From NCBI RefSeq assembly GCF_001428245.1, contig NZ_LMRV01000037.1, positions 1 through 64,000 on the forward strand: a DNA stretch of 64,000 bases, written 5' to 3'. This DNA comes from Paenibacillus sp. Soil522 (GTDB taxonomy: Bacteria; Bacillota; Bacilli; Paenibacillales; Paenibacillaceae). The position numbers were made by a program, and so were the translations under genes. Under the pieces are notes generated by a model. The model had not been told where the DNA came from. It saw only the letters and a program-made list of their open reading frames with translations, and made no database searches. Below are positions 16,995 through 26,501 of this stretch, piece by piece. Each line of letters starts with the position of its first letter. Within the stretch, counting starts at the first letter, position 1.

Positions 16995-18314
16995 TTACCC
17001 TAGATTCGTAGTCGTCTTGACATGGCTTACAGCTGCTCCCGTTGACGAAAGCTCGCTATAATCAACCGGTTCATCCGCTGCCTGCATTCCCTCCGGATGG
17101 AACTCCTTTTCCATTTTGGCTACGACGACAGTGGCTACGCCATTCCCGATCAAGTTCGTAATCGCACGGGCTTCCGACATGAAGCGGTCGACCCCGAGCA
17201 GCAGAGCCATTCCTGCAACCGGAATGCTCGGGAACGCCGCCAGCGTTGCCGCCAGCGTAATAAAGCCGGAGCCTGTTACGCCCGCCGCTCCCTTGGAGGT
17301 AAGCATGAGTACGCCGAGCAGTGTCAGCTGCTGCCAGATCGTCATATCTACGCCGGAGGCTTGCGCTACGAACAACGCAGCCATCGACAAGTAAATCGAG
17401 GTGCCGTCCAGATTGAAGGAATAGCCGGTAGGAACGACAAGACCTACAACCGACTTGGAACAGCCGTATTTCTCCAGCTTATCCATCAACCTCGGCAAAG
17501 CCGATTCCGAGGAAGAAGTGCCGAGCACGAGCAAAATTTCTTCTTTAATGTAACGAATAAACTTAAAGATGCTGAATCCATAAGCACGAGCGATCGATCC
17601 CAGCACCACGATGATAAAGAGCGCCATTGTGAGATAAACCGAACCCATCAGCTTGCCGAGCGACAACAGCGAGCCGATTCCGAATTTGCCGATCGTGTAG
17701 GACATCGCACCAAAAGCGGCGATCGGCGACACCTTCATGATCATGTTCACGATACCGAAGAAAGCATGAGATAGCTTATCGAACAAAGCGATTACAGGCT
17801 GAGCCTTCTCGCCCATTGCCGTTAAAGAAAGCCCGAACAAAATCGCAAAGACCAGAATCGGCAGCAGCTCGCCCGCCGCCATCGCTCCTACGACATTATC
17901 CGGAATAATGTTCAACAGGAAGTCTGTAATGCTATGGCCGGGTTCCGCCGCAGCATCCGTGTACTTGGAAATATCGCCCTTCGCAGCGCCGGCATCAATC
18001 CCCGCTCCCGGTTTGACCAGATTGACAACGACTAGACCGATCGCGAGCGCAGCCGTCGTTACGATCTCAAAATACAACAGCGCTTTGCCGCCGATCCGGC
18101 CGACCTTTTTCATGTCGCCCATATTGGCAATGCCGTTCACAACCGTGAAAAATACGATCGGCGCAATGACCATTTTGATCAACCTGATGAAAGCGTCACC
18201 AAGTATTTTCATTTGTTCCCCGTTTGCCGGGAAGAAGTGTCCGAACAGTATACCAAGAATAATGGCAATTACGACTTGTACAGTAAGGTTTCTCAAATTT
18301 AACTTAAATCGCAT
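16995..18314 (-). CDS. dctP: C4-dicarboxylate:cation symporter
   Basis: A 439-residue DAACS (SLC1/GltP) family transporter with eight membrane segments and two re-entrant loops. Visible signatures are the serine-rich loop [19 protein letters not shown] near residue 270, the [15 protein letters not shown] segment holding the N-x-D-G-T substrate site near 310, and [17 protein letters not shown]. It imports succinate, fumarate or malate with protons or sodium. It follows dctB on the same strand and is near dctSR, matching the B. subtilis dctB-dctS-dctR-dctP cluster. A cre site upstream suggests repression by glucose through CcpA, and DctR should activate it when dicarboxylate is present. Confidence 0.94.
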   Translation of the reverse strand: MRFKLNLRNLTVQVVIAIILGILFGHFFPANGEQMKILGDAFIRLIKMVIAPIVFFTVVNGIANMGDMKKVGRIGGKALLYFEIVTTAALAIGLVVVNLVKPGAGIDAGAAKGDISKYTDAAAEPGHSITDFLLNIIPDNVVGAMAAGELLPILVFAILFGLSLTAMGEKAQPVIALFDKLSHAFFGIVNMIMKVSPIAAFGAMSYTIGKFGIGSLLSLGKLMGSVYLTMALFIIVVLGSIARAYGFSIFKFIRYIKEEILLVLGTSSSESALPRLMDKLEKYGCSKSVVGLVVPTGYSFNLDGTSIYLSMAALFVAQASGVDMTIWQQLTLLGVLMLTSKGAAGVTGSGFITLAATLAAFPSIPVAGMALLLGVDRFMSEARAITNLIGNGVATVVVAKMEKEFHPEGMQAADEPVDYSELSSTGAAVSHVKTTTNLG

Positions 18315-18339
18315 GAGGGCAGCCTCGCTTTCGTTTTTT

Positions 18340-18353
18340 TGAAAACGCTTTTA
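18340..18353. promoter_or_regulatory. cre site upstream of dctP
   Basis: TGAAAACGCTTTTA matches the CcpA consensus TGWAANCGNTNWCA at all but one position and lies 26 bases ahead of the dctP start. Carbon-catabolite repression of dicarboxylate uptake is the expected role. Confidence 0.6.
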
Positions 18354-18424
18354 TTTTGCTTCTGCCCTCATAATAGGAGAGAAACCGCTTCCAAACAAGC
18401 ATGCGGTCATATTGTTCGTTTTGG

Positions 18425-19465
18425 TTATTTTGGTCTTCCGATTTCGCTCATGAGCTCGCTGCCGATTGTCTGCTCATATTGATCGTACAGCGGCTCCAGC
18501 TTGCGAATCCACTGCTGTCTTTCCTCTTCCGTGAGCACATGAATCGTAAGCCCGCCGATTTCCTTCAGCTCGCGAAGCTGCTTCGCATGCATCGAAGCGG
18601 CCTCTTGATGGAGCCATGCGGTCGTCTCCTCCAGCGCTTGCTCCAGAAGCCTTTGTACATCCGGAGGAAGGTCCGCCCAGAACCTGTTGTTGAACAGCAC
18701 CACATAACCCAAATAGCCGTGATTGCTGATTGTCATATAATTTTGTACTTGATACAAACGCTTGGTTGCTATATTCGATATCGTATTCTCCTGCCCGTCT
18801 GCAGCCCTGTCCTTTAACATACCGTATGTCTCGTTGAACGGAATTTTGACGGTTGACGCGCCAAGCGCTTGAAATTGGCTAACAAGCATTTGGCTCGGCT
18901 GGATGCGGAACGTCTGGCTGCGGAAATCGTCCGGAACCTGAAGCGGCCGCACGCTGCTCGTCATCTGTTTGAACCCGTTCGCCCAAAAGGCTGCTCCCTG
19001 CACCTTGTGAGCGTTAAGCGTTCCGAGCAAACGCCGCCCAAGCTCGCCTTGCAGAGCAGCGTCCACGGCCTGCTGATCCGCAAAAGCAAACGGTAAATCC
19101 ATCGCCAGCCACGCCGGATCGACCACACTCATGTTCGAGAACGAAGGCGCGATCATTTGAATGGCTCCGCTCTGCAGCGCCGCGAATTCCGTATCTCCGG
19201 AATACAGCATCCCGTTCGGAAACACCTGGATTTCCACTCGGTCATCGCTCAGCTCCTTCACGAGCCTTGCAAAATGCGCGGCAGCGAGGCCTTTGGGCGT
19301 GTTTTCGGCAACGATATGGCTGAATTTGATAATAATACGATCCTTCAGCCCTCTCTGCTCGTCATCTATCGGCAGCGAGTCTGCAAAATGCGGCCGGAAC
19401 CCGATCATGAAAGCCGCAAACATCCCGAGCACAATAAACAAGCCAATGCCTATCCACGTTTTCAC
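18425..19465 (-). CDS. dctB: TRAP-type dicarboxylate-binding protein
   Basis: A 346-residue DctP/TRAP-family solute receptor with an N-terminal membrane anchor (IGIGLFIVLGMFAAFMIGF). Conserved parts are IIIKFSHIVAENTPKGLAA, VFPNGMLYSGDTEFAALQSG, FRIQPSQMLVSQFQALGAS and YGMLKDRAADGQENTISNIA. It starts with GTG behind GGGAGGTG. No TRAP membrane subunits (DctQM) are nearby. In B. subtilis DctB instead works with the DctS kinase and DctP as a sensing partner; the placement divergent from dctS and upstream of dctP supports that role here. Confidence 0.9.
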   Translation of the reverse strand: MKTWIGIGLFIVLGMFAAFMIGFRPHFADSLPIDDEQRGLKDRIIIKFSHIVAENTPKGLAAAHFARLVKELSDDRVEIQVFPNGMLYSGDTEFAALQSGAIQMIAPSFSNMSVVDPAWLAMDLPFAFADQQAVDAALQGELGRRLLGTLNAHKVQGAAFWANGFKQMTSSVRPLQVPDDFRSQTFRIQPSQMLVSQFQALGASTVKIPFNETYGMLKDRAADGQENTISNIATKRLYQVQNYMTISNHGYLGYVVLFNNRFWADLPPDVQRLLEQALEETTAWLHQEAASMHAKQLRELKEIGGLTIHVLTEEERQQWIRKLEPLYDQYEQTIGSELMSEIGRPK

Positions 19466-19552
19466 CGTACACCTCCCAGTTGCTATTTTACGATCATTAT
19501 TTCACAATAGAGACAAATCGTAAACTAAAGCCCGGAAGGAGAGCAGCCGTCC

Positions 19553-21154
19553 TTGAATCAATTGCGCATTTATTGGAAAATCGTCATTTTATCGTTTGGA
19601 CTGGTGCTCTTCTCCCTACTGATCGGCGGTGTCGTCGTAATCGGCAGCGTAACCAGAATCAAAGAGGACGAGCTGCGGCAGCGACTGATGATTACGGCTC
19701 GGACAGTCGCCAATCTGCCCAATATCAGGCAGAACATTGGACAGCCGGACAGTTCGCGGCAGATTGCCCCGGTAGCGGATAACATTCGGATTATTAATAA
19801 CGTTGCTTATATCGTCGTACTTGATATGAATCGGACGAGACTTTCCCATCCGCTCTCGGAGAAGATCGGCGGAACCTTTAACGCGACCGACGCGGATGCG
19901 GCATTTGCGGAGCACACGTATGTATCCAAAGTAATAGGAGAGGCCGGCGTCGGTCTGCGCGCCTTCGTGCCGGTTATGAACGAGCAGCATATGCAGATTG
20001 GCGTCATCGTAGCGGGCGGACTGCTGCCCGGGCTTAAAGAGCTCATCGCGGAAGAGCGGCAATCGATCGCGCTCACCTCTCTGCTCTCCCTGCTTTTCGG
20101 CATTTTCGGTTCCGCGCTGCTTGCCCGTCATATCAAAAAGCAGATGTACAATTTGGAGCCGCAGGAGATCGCCCGTATGTACAGGGAGCGAAGCGCAGCT
20201 TTTCAAGCCATGCACGAGGGTGTAATCGCTATCGACCGCAGCGAGACGATAACGATTTTTAACGAGCGTGCCAAACAAATATTCGGCGTGGAGCAGGATG
20301 CCGTCGGCCGTTCCATTCGGGACGTGCTGCCTGATACCCGGCTGCCTGAGGTGATGGAGCTTGAGCGGCCCGTGCTCAATCAAGAGCTGCGGATCGGCAA
20401 CACGCTTATATGGAGCAACCGTATCCCCATTCGTGAGCAGGGAACGACTGTAGGCGCCATTGCGATTTTCCAGGACCGCACGGAAGTGGCAAGGATGGCG
20501 GAGGAGCTGACCGGGGTGCGCGAATTCGTTGATGCGCTCCGGGTTCAAAACCATGAACACAGCAACAAGCTTCACACCATTGCCGGACTAATTCAGCTGG
20601 ACAAAAAAGATCAAGCGCTTCAATATGTGTACGATATAGCTGAGCAGCAGGAAGGGATTACAAGGTTTATGCAGGAAAACATTGCGGATGACAGTCTCGC
20701 CGGGCTGCTGCTCGGTAAAATCAGCCGCGGCAAAGAGCTCGGCATTCACGTGCAGATCGATCCGCACAGCGTGCTGAAACGGTTCCCTCCCCTGCTGGAT
20801 CATCACGATTTCGTTCTGCTGCTCGGCAACTTGATCGAGAATGCTTTTGACGCTTTGGCCGAAGCAAAGCGGGAGCGTAAAGAAGTTTATGTAAGCCTGG
20901 AGCAAAATGAAGAGCTGCTCTCTATCCTCGTGGAGGATAATGGCTGCGGAATGACAGACGTTACAAAAGCATCGATGCTGGAGCGCGGTTTTTCGACCAA
21001 GGAGAGCAAAGATCGCGGGATCGGACTTTATTTGCTGCAAGGCATCGTCAGAAAAGGAAGCGGCCAGCTGCGTTGCGAATCGGAGCTTGGCCGCGGCACT
21101 TCGATGGAGATTTCGTTTTCGATGACAGGGGGGCTTCAAAATGAAAGTGAATGA
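19553..21154 (+). CDS. dctS: Sensor histidine kinase of CitA/DcuS type
   Basis: A 533-residue membrane kinase: first membrane helix at about 8-30 (KIVILSFGLVLFSLLIGGVV), an extracytoplasmic PAS/Cache sensor to about 170, a second helix (IALTSLLSLLFGIFGSALLA), a cytoplasmic PAS domain (AMHEGVIAIDRSETITIFN), then the phospho-acceptor block LRVQNHEHSNKLHTIAGLI near residue 334 and an ATPase domain (GNLIENAFDAL, EDNGCGMT, SKDRGIGLYLLQGIV). It starts at TTG with AAGGAG upstream and overlaps dctR by 14 bases. It should sense C4-dicarboxylates outside the cell, probably with DctB. Confidence 0.93.
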   Translation: MNQLRIYWKIVILSFGLVLFSLLIGGVVVIGSVTRIKEDELRQRLMITARTVANLPNIRQNIGQPDSSRQIAPVADNIRIINNVAYIVVLDMNRTRLSHPLSEKIGGTFNATDADAAFAEHTYVSKVIGEAGVGLRAFVPVMNEQHMQIGVIVAGGLLPGLKELIAEERQSIALTSLLSLLFGIFGSALLARHIKKQMYNLEPQEIARMYRERSAAFQAMHEGVIAIDRSETITIFNERAKQIFGVEQDAVGRSIRDVLPDTRLPEVMELERPVLNQELRIGNTLIWSNRIPIREQGTTVGAIAIFQDRTEVARMAEELTGVREFVDALRVQNHEHSNKLHTIAGLIQLDKKDQALQYVYDIAEQQEGITRFMQENIADDSLAGLLLGKISRGKELGIHVQIDPHSVLKRFPPLLDHHDFVLLLGNLIENAFDALAEAKRERKEVYVSLEQNEELLSILVEDNGCGMTDVTKASMLERGFSTKESKDRGIGLYLLQGIVRKGSGQLRCESELGRGTSMEISFSMTGGLQNESE

Positions 21155-21884
21155 TAAACCGATATTCAAGGTTATATTAATTGAAGACGATCCGATGGTT
21201 CAAGAGGTTAATAAACAGTTCATCGAGCAGGTGCAAGGCTTTCAAGTCGTCGGTGTCGCCGGAAACGGTAATGACGGGCTGCAGCTTGTTCGCGAGCTGT
21301 CGCCAGACCTGGTTTTCCTCGATGTGTTCATGCCTTCACTCGGCGGTATCGAAACGCTGCAGAAGCTGCGGACCATGGCGCTGCCGGTCGATGTGGTCGC
21401 TGTTACAGCGGCCAAGGATGCGGAAACGATACGCACCATGCTCAGGCACGGCGCATTCGACTATATTATAAAACCATTTAAGCTGGAACGGGTTAAGCAA
21501 ACGTTGGAGCGCTACCGCTTGCAGCATGATGCTTGGACGGAAGTCCCGCCTGTCACGCAGGACGATTTGGACCGCTTGCTGCATACCGCGGGCGCATCAG
21601 GGTATACCGTCAATGCTGGAGCCCTTCAAACGAAGGATGCCCTCACATACGAACAGGATGATTTGCCCAAAGGCTTGAATGCCGTCACGCTGAATCAGGT
21701 GCTGCATGCCATGCGGCTGCACGACGGGGGTTTATCGGCGGAGGAGGCAGCAGCAGCCGTCGGAATTGCCCGCGTAACTGCCAGGCGTTACTTGGACTAT
21801 CTCGAGAAGACGGGGCTCGTCAAGCTGGAAATCAATTACGGCGGCGTCGGCCGGCCCGTTAACCGGTATGTGCGGAAGCTGTGA
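21141..21884 (+). CDS. dctR: Response regulator of CitB/DcuR type
   Basis: A 247-residue response regulator. The receiver domain holds the acidic pair EDDP, the phosphorylated aspartate in LVFLDVFMPS near residue 62, a threonine in VVAVTAAKDA and a lysine in YIIKPFKLERV. The C-terminal part has a helix-turn-helix, LSAEEAAAAVGIARVTARRYLD, and ends VGRPVNRYVRKL. It is translationally coupled to dctS. In Bacillus DctR activates dctP; the malic enzyme gene immediately downstream is a likely second target. Confidence 0.94.
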   Translation: MKVNDKPIFKVILIEDDPMVQEVNKQFIEQVQGFQVVGVAGNGNDGLQLVRELSPDLVFLDVFMPSLGGIETLQKLRTMALPVDVVAVTAAKDAETIRTMLRHGAFDYIIKPFKLERVKQTLERYRLQHDAWTEVPPVTQDDLDRLLHTAGASGYTVNAGALQTKDALTYEQDDLPKGLNAVTLNQVLHAMRLHDGGLSAEEAAAAVGIARVTARRYLDYLEKTGLVKLEINYGGVGRPVNRYVRKL

Positions 21885-21993
21885 CCAATATGAACAAAAA
21901 TAACATTATGGCCAAAAGCTTCCCACTCTCTCATGTAAACGATAACATAAAGGGAATCAATTATAGATATCGTTGAACGGGAGTGTGGTCTAC

Positions 21994-23448
21994 ATGGCAA
22001 TGCCGGCATCTGCAAGCACCAACATAGTACTTCGCTTGGAAATGGACAAGGACAGCACGACGTTCGGGAGAATCGCCACTGCGATTGGCGCATCTGGCGG
22101 CGATATCGTCGCCGTCGATGTGAGCGGTACGAGCAAGACGACGACGATTCGGGATTTGACCGTCAATATTTCCGAAACGCTTCGCAAAGAGTTAATTGTA
22201 AGCGCATTAAATAAACTGCCCGGCGTGCGCGTGCTTGAGGTGTCCGATCAGACGTTTCTCATGCATTTGGGCGGAAAAATTGAAGTAACGCCAAAGATGA
22301 CCATTAAGACGAGAGACGATCTTTCACGAGTTTATACGCCTGGCGTTGCGAACGTCAGCATGGCCATCCATGAAGATCCTAGCCGTGCGCATACATTGAC
22401 GATTAAACGGAATACGATTGCCGTTGTATCGGACGGTACGGCGGTGCTCGGGCTCGGTAATATCGGCCCTCTCGCGGCTATGCCGGTCATGGAAGGAAAA
22501 GCAATGCTATTCAAGCAATTGGCAGGCGTGGATGCCTTCCCGATTTGCCTCGATACGCAGGATACAGAAGAAATCATCGCTACGATCAAACGGATCGCGC
22601 CGGCCTTCGGCGGAATTAATTTGGAGGACATCTCATCCCCGCGCTGCTTTGAAATCGAACAACGGCTGATCGAGGAGCTCGATATTCCGGTTTTCCACGA
22701 TGATCAACATGGTACAGCCGTTGTGCTGCTGGCCGGCATCTTGAATGCGGTGAAGCTCGCGGGAAAAAGGCTGCAGGATTGCAAAGTCGTGCTTAACGGC
22801 GTCGGTGCGGCCGGAATCGCCTGCACCAAAATTTTGCTTGCCGCAGGGGTCACCAACATTATTGGCGTCGATCGCGCAGGTGCGCTTGTAGGCTCCCGGG
22901 TCTATGAGCATGCGGCATGGAATTGGTATGCAGGGCACACGAACCCGGAACACGAGCAGGGATCGCTATCCGACGTGATTACGGGAGCCGATATATTCAT
23001 CGGCGTTTCCGCGCCTGGCGTCTTGAAAGCAGACGATATTCGCAAGATGGCGAAGGATCCGATCGTTTTTGCTATGGCTAACCCGACGCCGGAAATTGCG
23101 CCTGAAGAAGCTGAAGGGCTTGTGCGTGTAATGGCGACCGGACGTTCGGATTACCCGAATCAGATCAACAACGTGCTTTGCTTCCCTGGATTGTTCCGGG
23201 GAGTGCTGGACTGCCGCGCCTCCCGCGTCACAGAGGAGATGAAGCTGGCTGCCGCCCATGCTATCGCTTCGGTCGTTACCGAGGATGAGCTGAATGAATA
23301 TTACATTATCCCAAGCGTGTTTAATCCGCATGTCGCCGAGAAAGTAAAAGAAGCGGTCATCAAAGCCGCATACGCTTCAGGCGTCGCAAGGAGACGGGAA
23401 CGGGGATTGCAGCCGTCTACCGTCAAGGTTCCAATCACACAAGCGTAA
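21994..23448 (+). CDS. NAD-dependent malic enzyme with ACT domain
   Basis: A 484-residue malic enzyme that oxidatively decarboxylates malate to pyruvate. Residues about 10-85 form an ACT-like regulatory domain (LRLEMDKDSTTFGRIATAIG); the catalytic part has VYTPGVANVSMAIHEDP, LGLGNIGPLAAMPVMEGKA, FGGINLEDISSPRCFEIE, PVFHDDQHGTAVVLLAGI and the Rossmann motif LNGVGAAGIACTKIL. All metal and substrate residues appear present. I take ATG 21994 as start, with GGGAG upstream; a TTG seven codons earlier is possible. Next to the dicarboxylate transporter system it would feed imported C4 acids to pyruvate. Confidence 0.92.
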   Translation: MAMPASASTNIVLRLEMDKDSTTFGRIATAIGASGGDIVAVDVSGTSKTTTIRDLTVNISETLRKELIVSALNKLPGVRVLEVSDQTFLMHLGGKIEVTPKMTIKTRDDLSRVYTPGVANVSMAIHEDPSRAHTLTIKRNTIAVVSDGTAVLGLGNIGPLAAMPVMEGKAMLFKQLAGVDAFPICLDTQDTEEIIATIKRIAPAFGGINLEDISSPRCFEIEQRLIEELDIPVFHDDQHGTAVVLLAGILNAVKLAGKRLQDCKVVLNGVGAAGIACTKILLAAGVTNIIGVDRAGALVGSRVYEHAAWNWYAGHTNPEHEQGSLSDVITGADIFIGVSAPGVLKADDIRKMAKDPIVFAMANPTPEIAPEEAEGLVRVMATGRSDYPNQINNVLCFPGLFRGVLDCRASRVTEEMKLAAAHAIASVVTEDELNEYYIIPSVFNPHVAEKVKEAVIKAAYASGVARRRERGLQPSTVKVPITQA

Positions 23449-23474
23449 ACGGCTGGCGCCATCCTTGGCGGCAA

Positions 23475-23519
23475 ATAAGCTGTCCCAACGGTCATAAACC
23501 TGGGACGGCTTATTTTTTT
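23475..23519 (+). terminator. Malic enzyme terminator
   Basis: ATAAGCTGTCCCA pairs with TGGGACGGCTTAT (one mismatch), 13-base loop, followed by TTTTTTT. Confidence 0.88.
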
Positions 23520-23642
23520 GCGCAATAAAACAGGCACGGTATTATCCGGCATAAAAACTGCTGTCTCTGCATTAAAGTATAAATAGGACCGATATACGTT
23601 GATAGGCTATGCTTTCTTGCCATTTGGATGGGAGTGACTTTA

Positions 23643-25316
23643 TTGAGAATATGGATTTCTAACGGGCATGACACACTCAGAACAATCGCAAATAAACACC
23701 AGTTTTCCATTGAAGAGCTATTCATGTTCAATCAACATATTGCACATCCCGATCAAGTCATTACAGGCCAGCCTGTATATCTTCCTTCCGTAGTAGAACC
23801 AGACCTAAGAATCGATCCGGGCGCTATGTCTGGAAGTCCTCTTCCGACTTGTCCGACCGTTCCTACAGAACCGCTTAATAACTGGATTCCCCTCACACCT
23901 TTGGAGGAAATGGCTCAAAACGAATATGATGTTCTCATTATCGGCACCGGAGCCGGCGGGGGAGCCGTCCTTTGGAGATTATGCGAGCAGTTGAAACAGC
24001 AAGGGAAACGGATTGGCATTATTGAACGGGGAGACCAGTACATTCCGACGCAAGCCCGAAACCTGTCGACGATGAATCAAGAGCGGCTAATCGCGTATTT
24101 TACGCATTTATCCAAACCGCTGCCCGGCGCCGATCCGGAATATCCGGGAGCAAGGCAGCTTTTTGCGCTGGGAGGCAGAACGTTATTCTGGTATACCTTT
24201 ACGCCCCGGATGCACGAATGGGATTTAGCGAAATGGCCTATCCCGATTCATGAGATGGAGAGCTACTATGGCGTTGCCGAGGAAGTCATGAATGTGACAA
24301 AGTCCTTTGCAGAGGGCTCTTCTTTCACGGCAATATTACTGGAGCGGCTGTGGATGCGCGGTTATTCCAAGGCATCGCCCCTTCCGCTCGCGGCCGATAT
24401 TGTGCCGCAGTCCTTTGGACAAATTCATACCGACATGTTCACGAGTTCTATTTCCCTGCTCGCCAAGGCGCTCAATCTGGGTCCGTTCGATTTGGCGATC
24501 AACTCACGCGCCGTGCAGATTATCCATGATAATAGCAAAGTTACCGGCGTCAAGGTTATGTCTCCGGATAAAACCGCTTACATGATAAAAGCCAAAACGG
24601 TTGTTTGTTGCGCAAGTACCTTTGAAACGCCGCGCCTGCTGCTATATTCGGGCATTCAGAACCCGGCGCTGGGGCACTATTTCACGAATCAAACCTTTGT
24701 GCAAGCCACAGGAACGATAAGCACTGCTGATTTCCCAATCCCATGGGGCCCCCTGAACATCATGATTCAACAAACGCCGGAAAATCCGTACTCCGTACTG
24801 ATGACGGGACCGGAAGCTTTCTATTGGTACCCTGTTGCTGTAGAAAGGCCGCTAACGGGCATAACAACTGTCAACTTATATGGCTATGGCAAGGTCGAAT
24901 CCAGATACGAGAACCGGATTACGCTGGATCCGTACAAAGTAGACGATTATGGGATCCCTGAAATACAGGTGCATTTTTCCTTAAGTGAAGCCGATTGGGC
25001 AGTCGTTCGCCAAATGTCGGACGGGATAAGACGTATAGCCGCTAGTGCAGGCATACGTCTTAATTCCGAGGGCGGCAGACCGCCCATTTGTCTGACCCCT
25101 CTCGGGGATTTGCATCATGATGCGGGCTCATGCCGAATCGGAGATGACCCTGCTGTTTCAGTCGCTGACCAATACGGTCAAATCCACGGCATATCCGGTC
25201 TCTATGTGGCCGATAACAGCGCCTTACCTGACACTGGAGCCGAAAATCAAACGTTGACGACGATTGCGCTCGCCATTCGGACAGCCGATCACATTGCACG
25301 GAGACTTCAACTTTAA
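23643..25316 (+). CDS. GMC-type FAD oxidoreductase with LysM-like N-terminus
   Basis: A 557-residue protein. The first 45 residues read as a LysM module (DTLRTIANKHQFSIEELF, TGQPVYLP), a peptidoglycan or chitin binding fold. From about residue 95 comes a GMC oxidoreductase: FAD-binding VLIIGTGAGGGAVLWRL, GIIERGDQY, ALGGRTLFWYTFTPR, TVVCCASTFETPRLLLYSG and the C-terminal LGDLHHDAGSCRIGDD and GLYVADNSALPDTGAENQ with the usual catalytic His region. I prefer the TTG at 23643 behind GGGAGTG; an ATG at 23628 adds five residues. There is no signal peptide despite the LysM part. It would oxidise an alcohol or sugar; substrate unknown. Single-gene unit. Confidence 0.85.
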   Translation: MRIWISNGHDTLRTIANKHQFSIEELFMFNQHIAHPDQVITGQPVYLPSVVEPDLRIDPGAMSGSPLPTCPTVPTEPLNNWIPLTPLEEMAQNEYDVLIIGTGAGGGAVLWRLCEQLKQQGKRIGIIERGDQYIPTQARNLSTMNQERLIAYFTHLSKPLPGADPEYPGARQLFALGGRTLFWYTFTPRMHEWDLAKWPIPIHEMESYYGVAEEVMNVTKSFAEGSSFTAILLERLWMRGYSKASPLPLAADIVPQSFGQIHTDMFTSSISLLAKALNLGPFDLAINSRAVQIIHDNSKVTGVKVMSPDKTAYMIKAKTVVCCASTFETPRLLLYSGIQNPALGHYFTNQTFVQATGTISTADFPIPWGPLNIMIQQTPENPYSVLMTGPEAFYWYPVAVERPLTGITTVNLYGYGKVESRYENRITLDPYKVDDYGIPEIQVHFSLSEADWAVVRQMSDGIRRIAASAGIRLNSEGGRPPICLTPLGDLHHDAGSCRIGDDPAVSVADQYGQIHGISGLYVADNSALPDTGAENQTLTTIALAIRTADHIARRLQL

Positions 25317-25324
25317 ATGATAAT

Positions 25325-25368
25325 AAAAGGAGAGGTACCCGATTTCCCGGGAAACCTCTCCTTTTCTC
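25325..25368. terminator. Bidirectional terminator
   Basis: AAAAGGAGAGGT pairs with ACCTCTCCTTTT, with a further CCCG/CGGG inside. A and T runs on both flanks let it serve the GMC gene and the convergent permease operon. Confidence 0.85.
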
Positions 25369-25454
25369 CAGCGGTACGAATCCCGGCCGGCCTTTAATAG
25401 CCATATAGACTTCCTCTCGCTCCACTACTTTATTTAAACCACGAAGGTGTAATG

Positions 25455-26501
25455 CTATGACTGGGAATTTCGGTTCCGATATAGCAAATAAATGAAGAAT
25501 GGCGCGCCCACTCCTGCGGTAAAGACGCCTACAGGAATGTCATAAGGAATAAAAGCCGTTCTTGCGATCAGATCCGCAACGACTACAATGAGGCCGCCGA
25601 TTAATGCGGAAACGGGCAGTACGCCTCCGAATGAAGGGCCGATCATTCTACGGGTCATGTGCGGTGCGATTAGGCCAATGAACGAGATCCCGCCGCCTAC
25701 GGCGACTGCGCTGCCGGCAAGCGCCACACTAATCCACATCAATACGAACCGCTGGCGCTGTACGGCGCTGCCTACGCCCGCCGCAACATCGTCGCCAAGC
25801 TGCAGAACATTCACGTTGCGCGCATTTGCCATTGCGAGCGGTATAAAGAAAACCGTCCAGGGAAGCAGCGCCCATACCATTTCCCAGCTAGTTCCATAAA
25901 CCGTTCCGGTTAACCATATGTATGCTTCGCTTGACGAATAAATCGGACTTAATACGAGCATTACTTTCGTTAACGATACGAGTAAAAAATTCATACCGAT
26001 TCCGATGAGCACAAGACGGATCGGCGAAACACCTTTCTTCCATGCCAGTAAATAGATGATCATCGACGTGATTCCGGCCCCAATCATGGCTGCGACCGGG
26101 AGCCATTTGATGCTGACCGTCTCTGAAAAATAGGTAATGAATGCAACCGCCGCGACGGACGCTCCACTCGTAATCCCTATGAGATCCGGAGAAGCGAGAG
26201 GGTTACGGATCACGCCTTGCAGAATCGCTCCCGCCGCGGCAAGCGATGCTCCGACCAAAAAGGCGGCAATAATGCGCGGCAATCTCAATGTATGGATAAC
26301 AATAGTATGGTCGTCGGTCCCTTTACCTAAGATCGTCTTCAGGACGTCAATCGGGCCAATGTTCATATCACCCAAGCCTGTGCTTACGATAAGAACCGCC
26401 AAATTGGCCAGAACTAATGCGACCGTAATCGAGAACGTTTTTTTATGGAGCAATATCGAAACCGGCAGTTTGCCTGAACGAAGCAGAGAAAAATGCTTCA
26501 T
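25455..26501 (-). CDS. FecCD-family iron-siderophore ABC permease
   Basis: A 348-residue integral membrane protein with about nine or ten helices. Family signatures: LRLPRIIAAFLVGASLAAAG, GVIRNPLASPDLIGITSGAS, SFIGLIAPHMTRRMIGP and ARTAFIPYDIPVGVFTAGVG. It starts at MKHFSLLRSG, overlapping the upstream permease as ATGA; the open frame continues upstream only as an out-of-frame shadow of that gene. Together the two permeases form the channel of a ferric-siderophore importer whose binding protein is upstream and whose ATPase is the divergent gene at 29890. Confidence 0.93.
   Translation of the reverse strand: MKHFSLLRSGKLPVSILLHKKTFSITVALVLANLAVLIVSTGLGDMNIGPIDVLKTILGKGTDDHTIVIHTLRLPRIIAAFLVGASLAAAGAILQGVIRNPLASPDLIGITSGASVAAVAFITYFSETVSIKWLPVAAMIGAGITSMIIYLLAWKKGVSPIRLVLIGIGMNFLLVSLTKVMLVLSPIYSSSEAYIWLTGTVYGTSWEMVWALLPWTVFFIPLAMANARNVNVLQLGDDVAAGVGSAVQRQRFVLMWISVALAGSAVAVGGGISFIGLIAPHMTRRMIGPSFGGVLPVSALIGGLIVVVADLIARTAFIPYDIPVGVFTAGVGAPFFIYLLYRNRNSQS

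Noticed and set aside
18425-19465. Part of a complete TRAP transporter
   Set aside because: No DctQ or DctM membrane subunits are adjacent; the gene order matches the DctB sensing partner of the DctS/DctR/DctP system.
19616-20575. A 319-codon minus-strand frame
   Set aside because: It is antisense to dctS, whose kinase motifs are intact.
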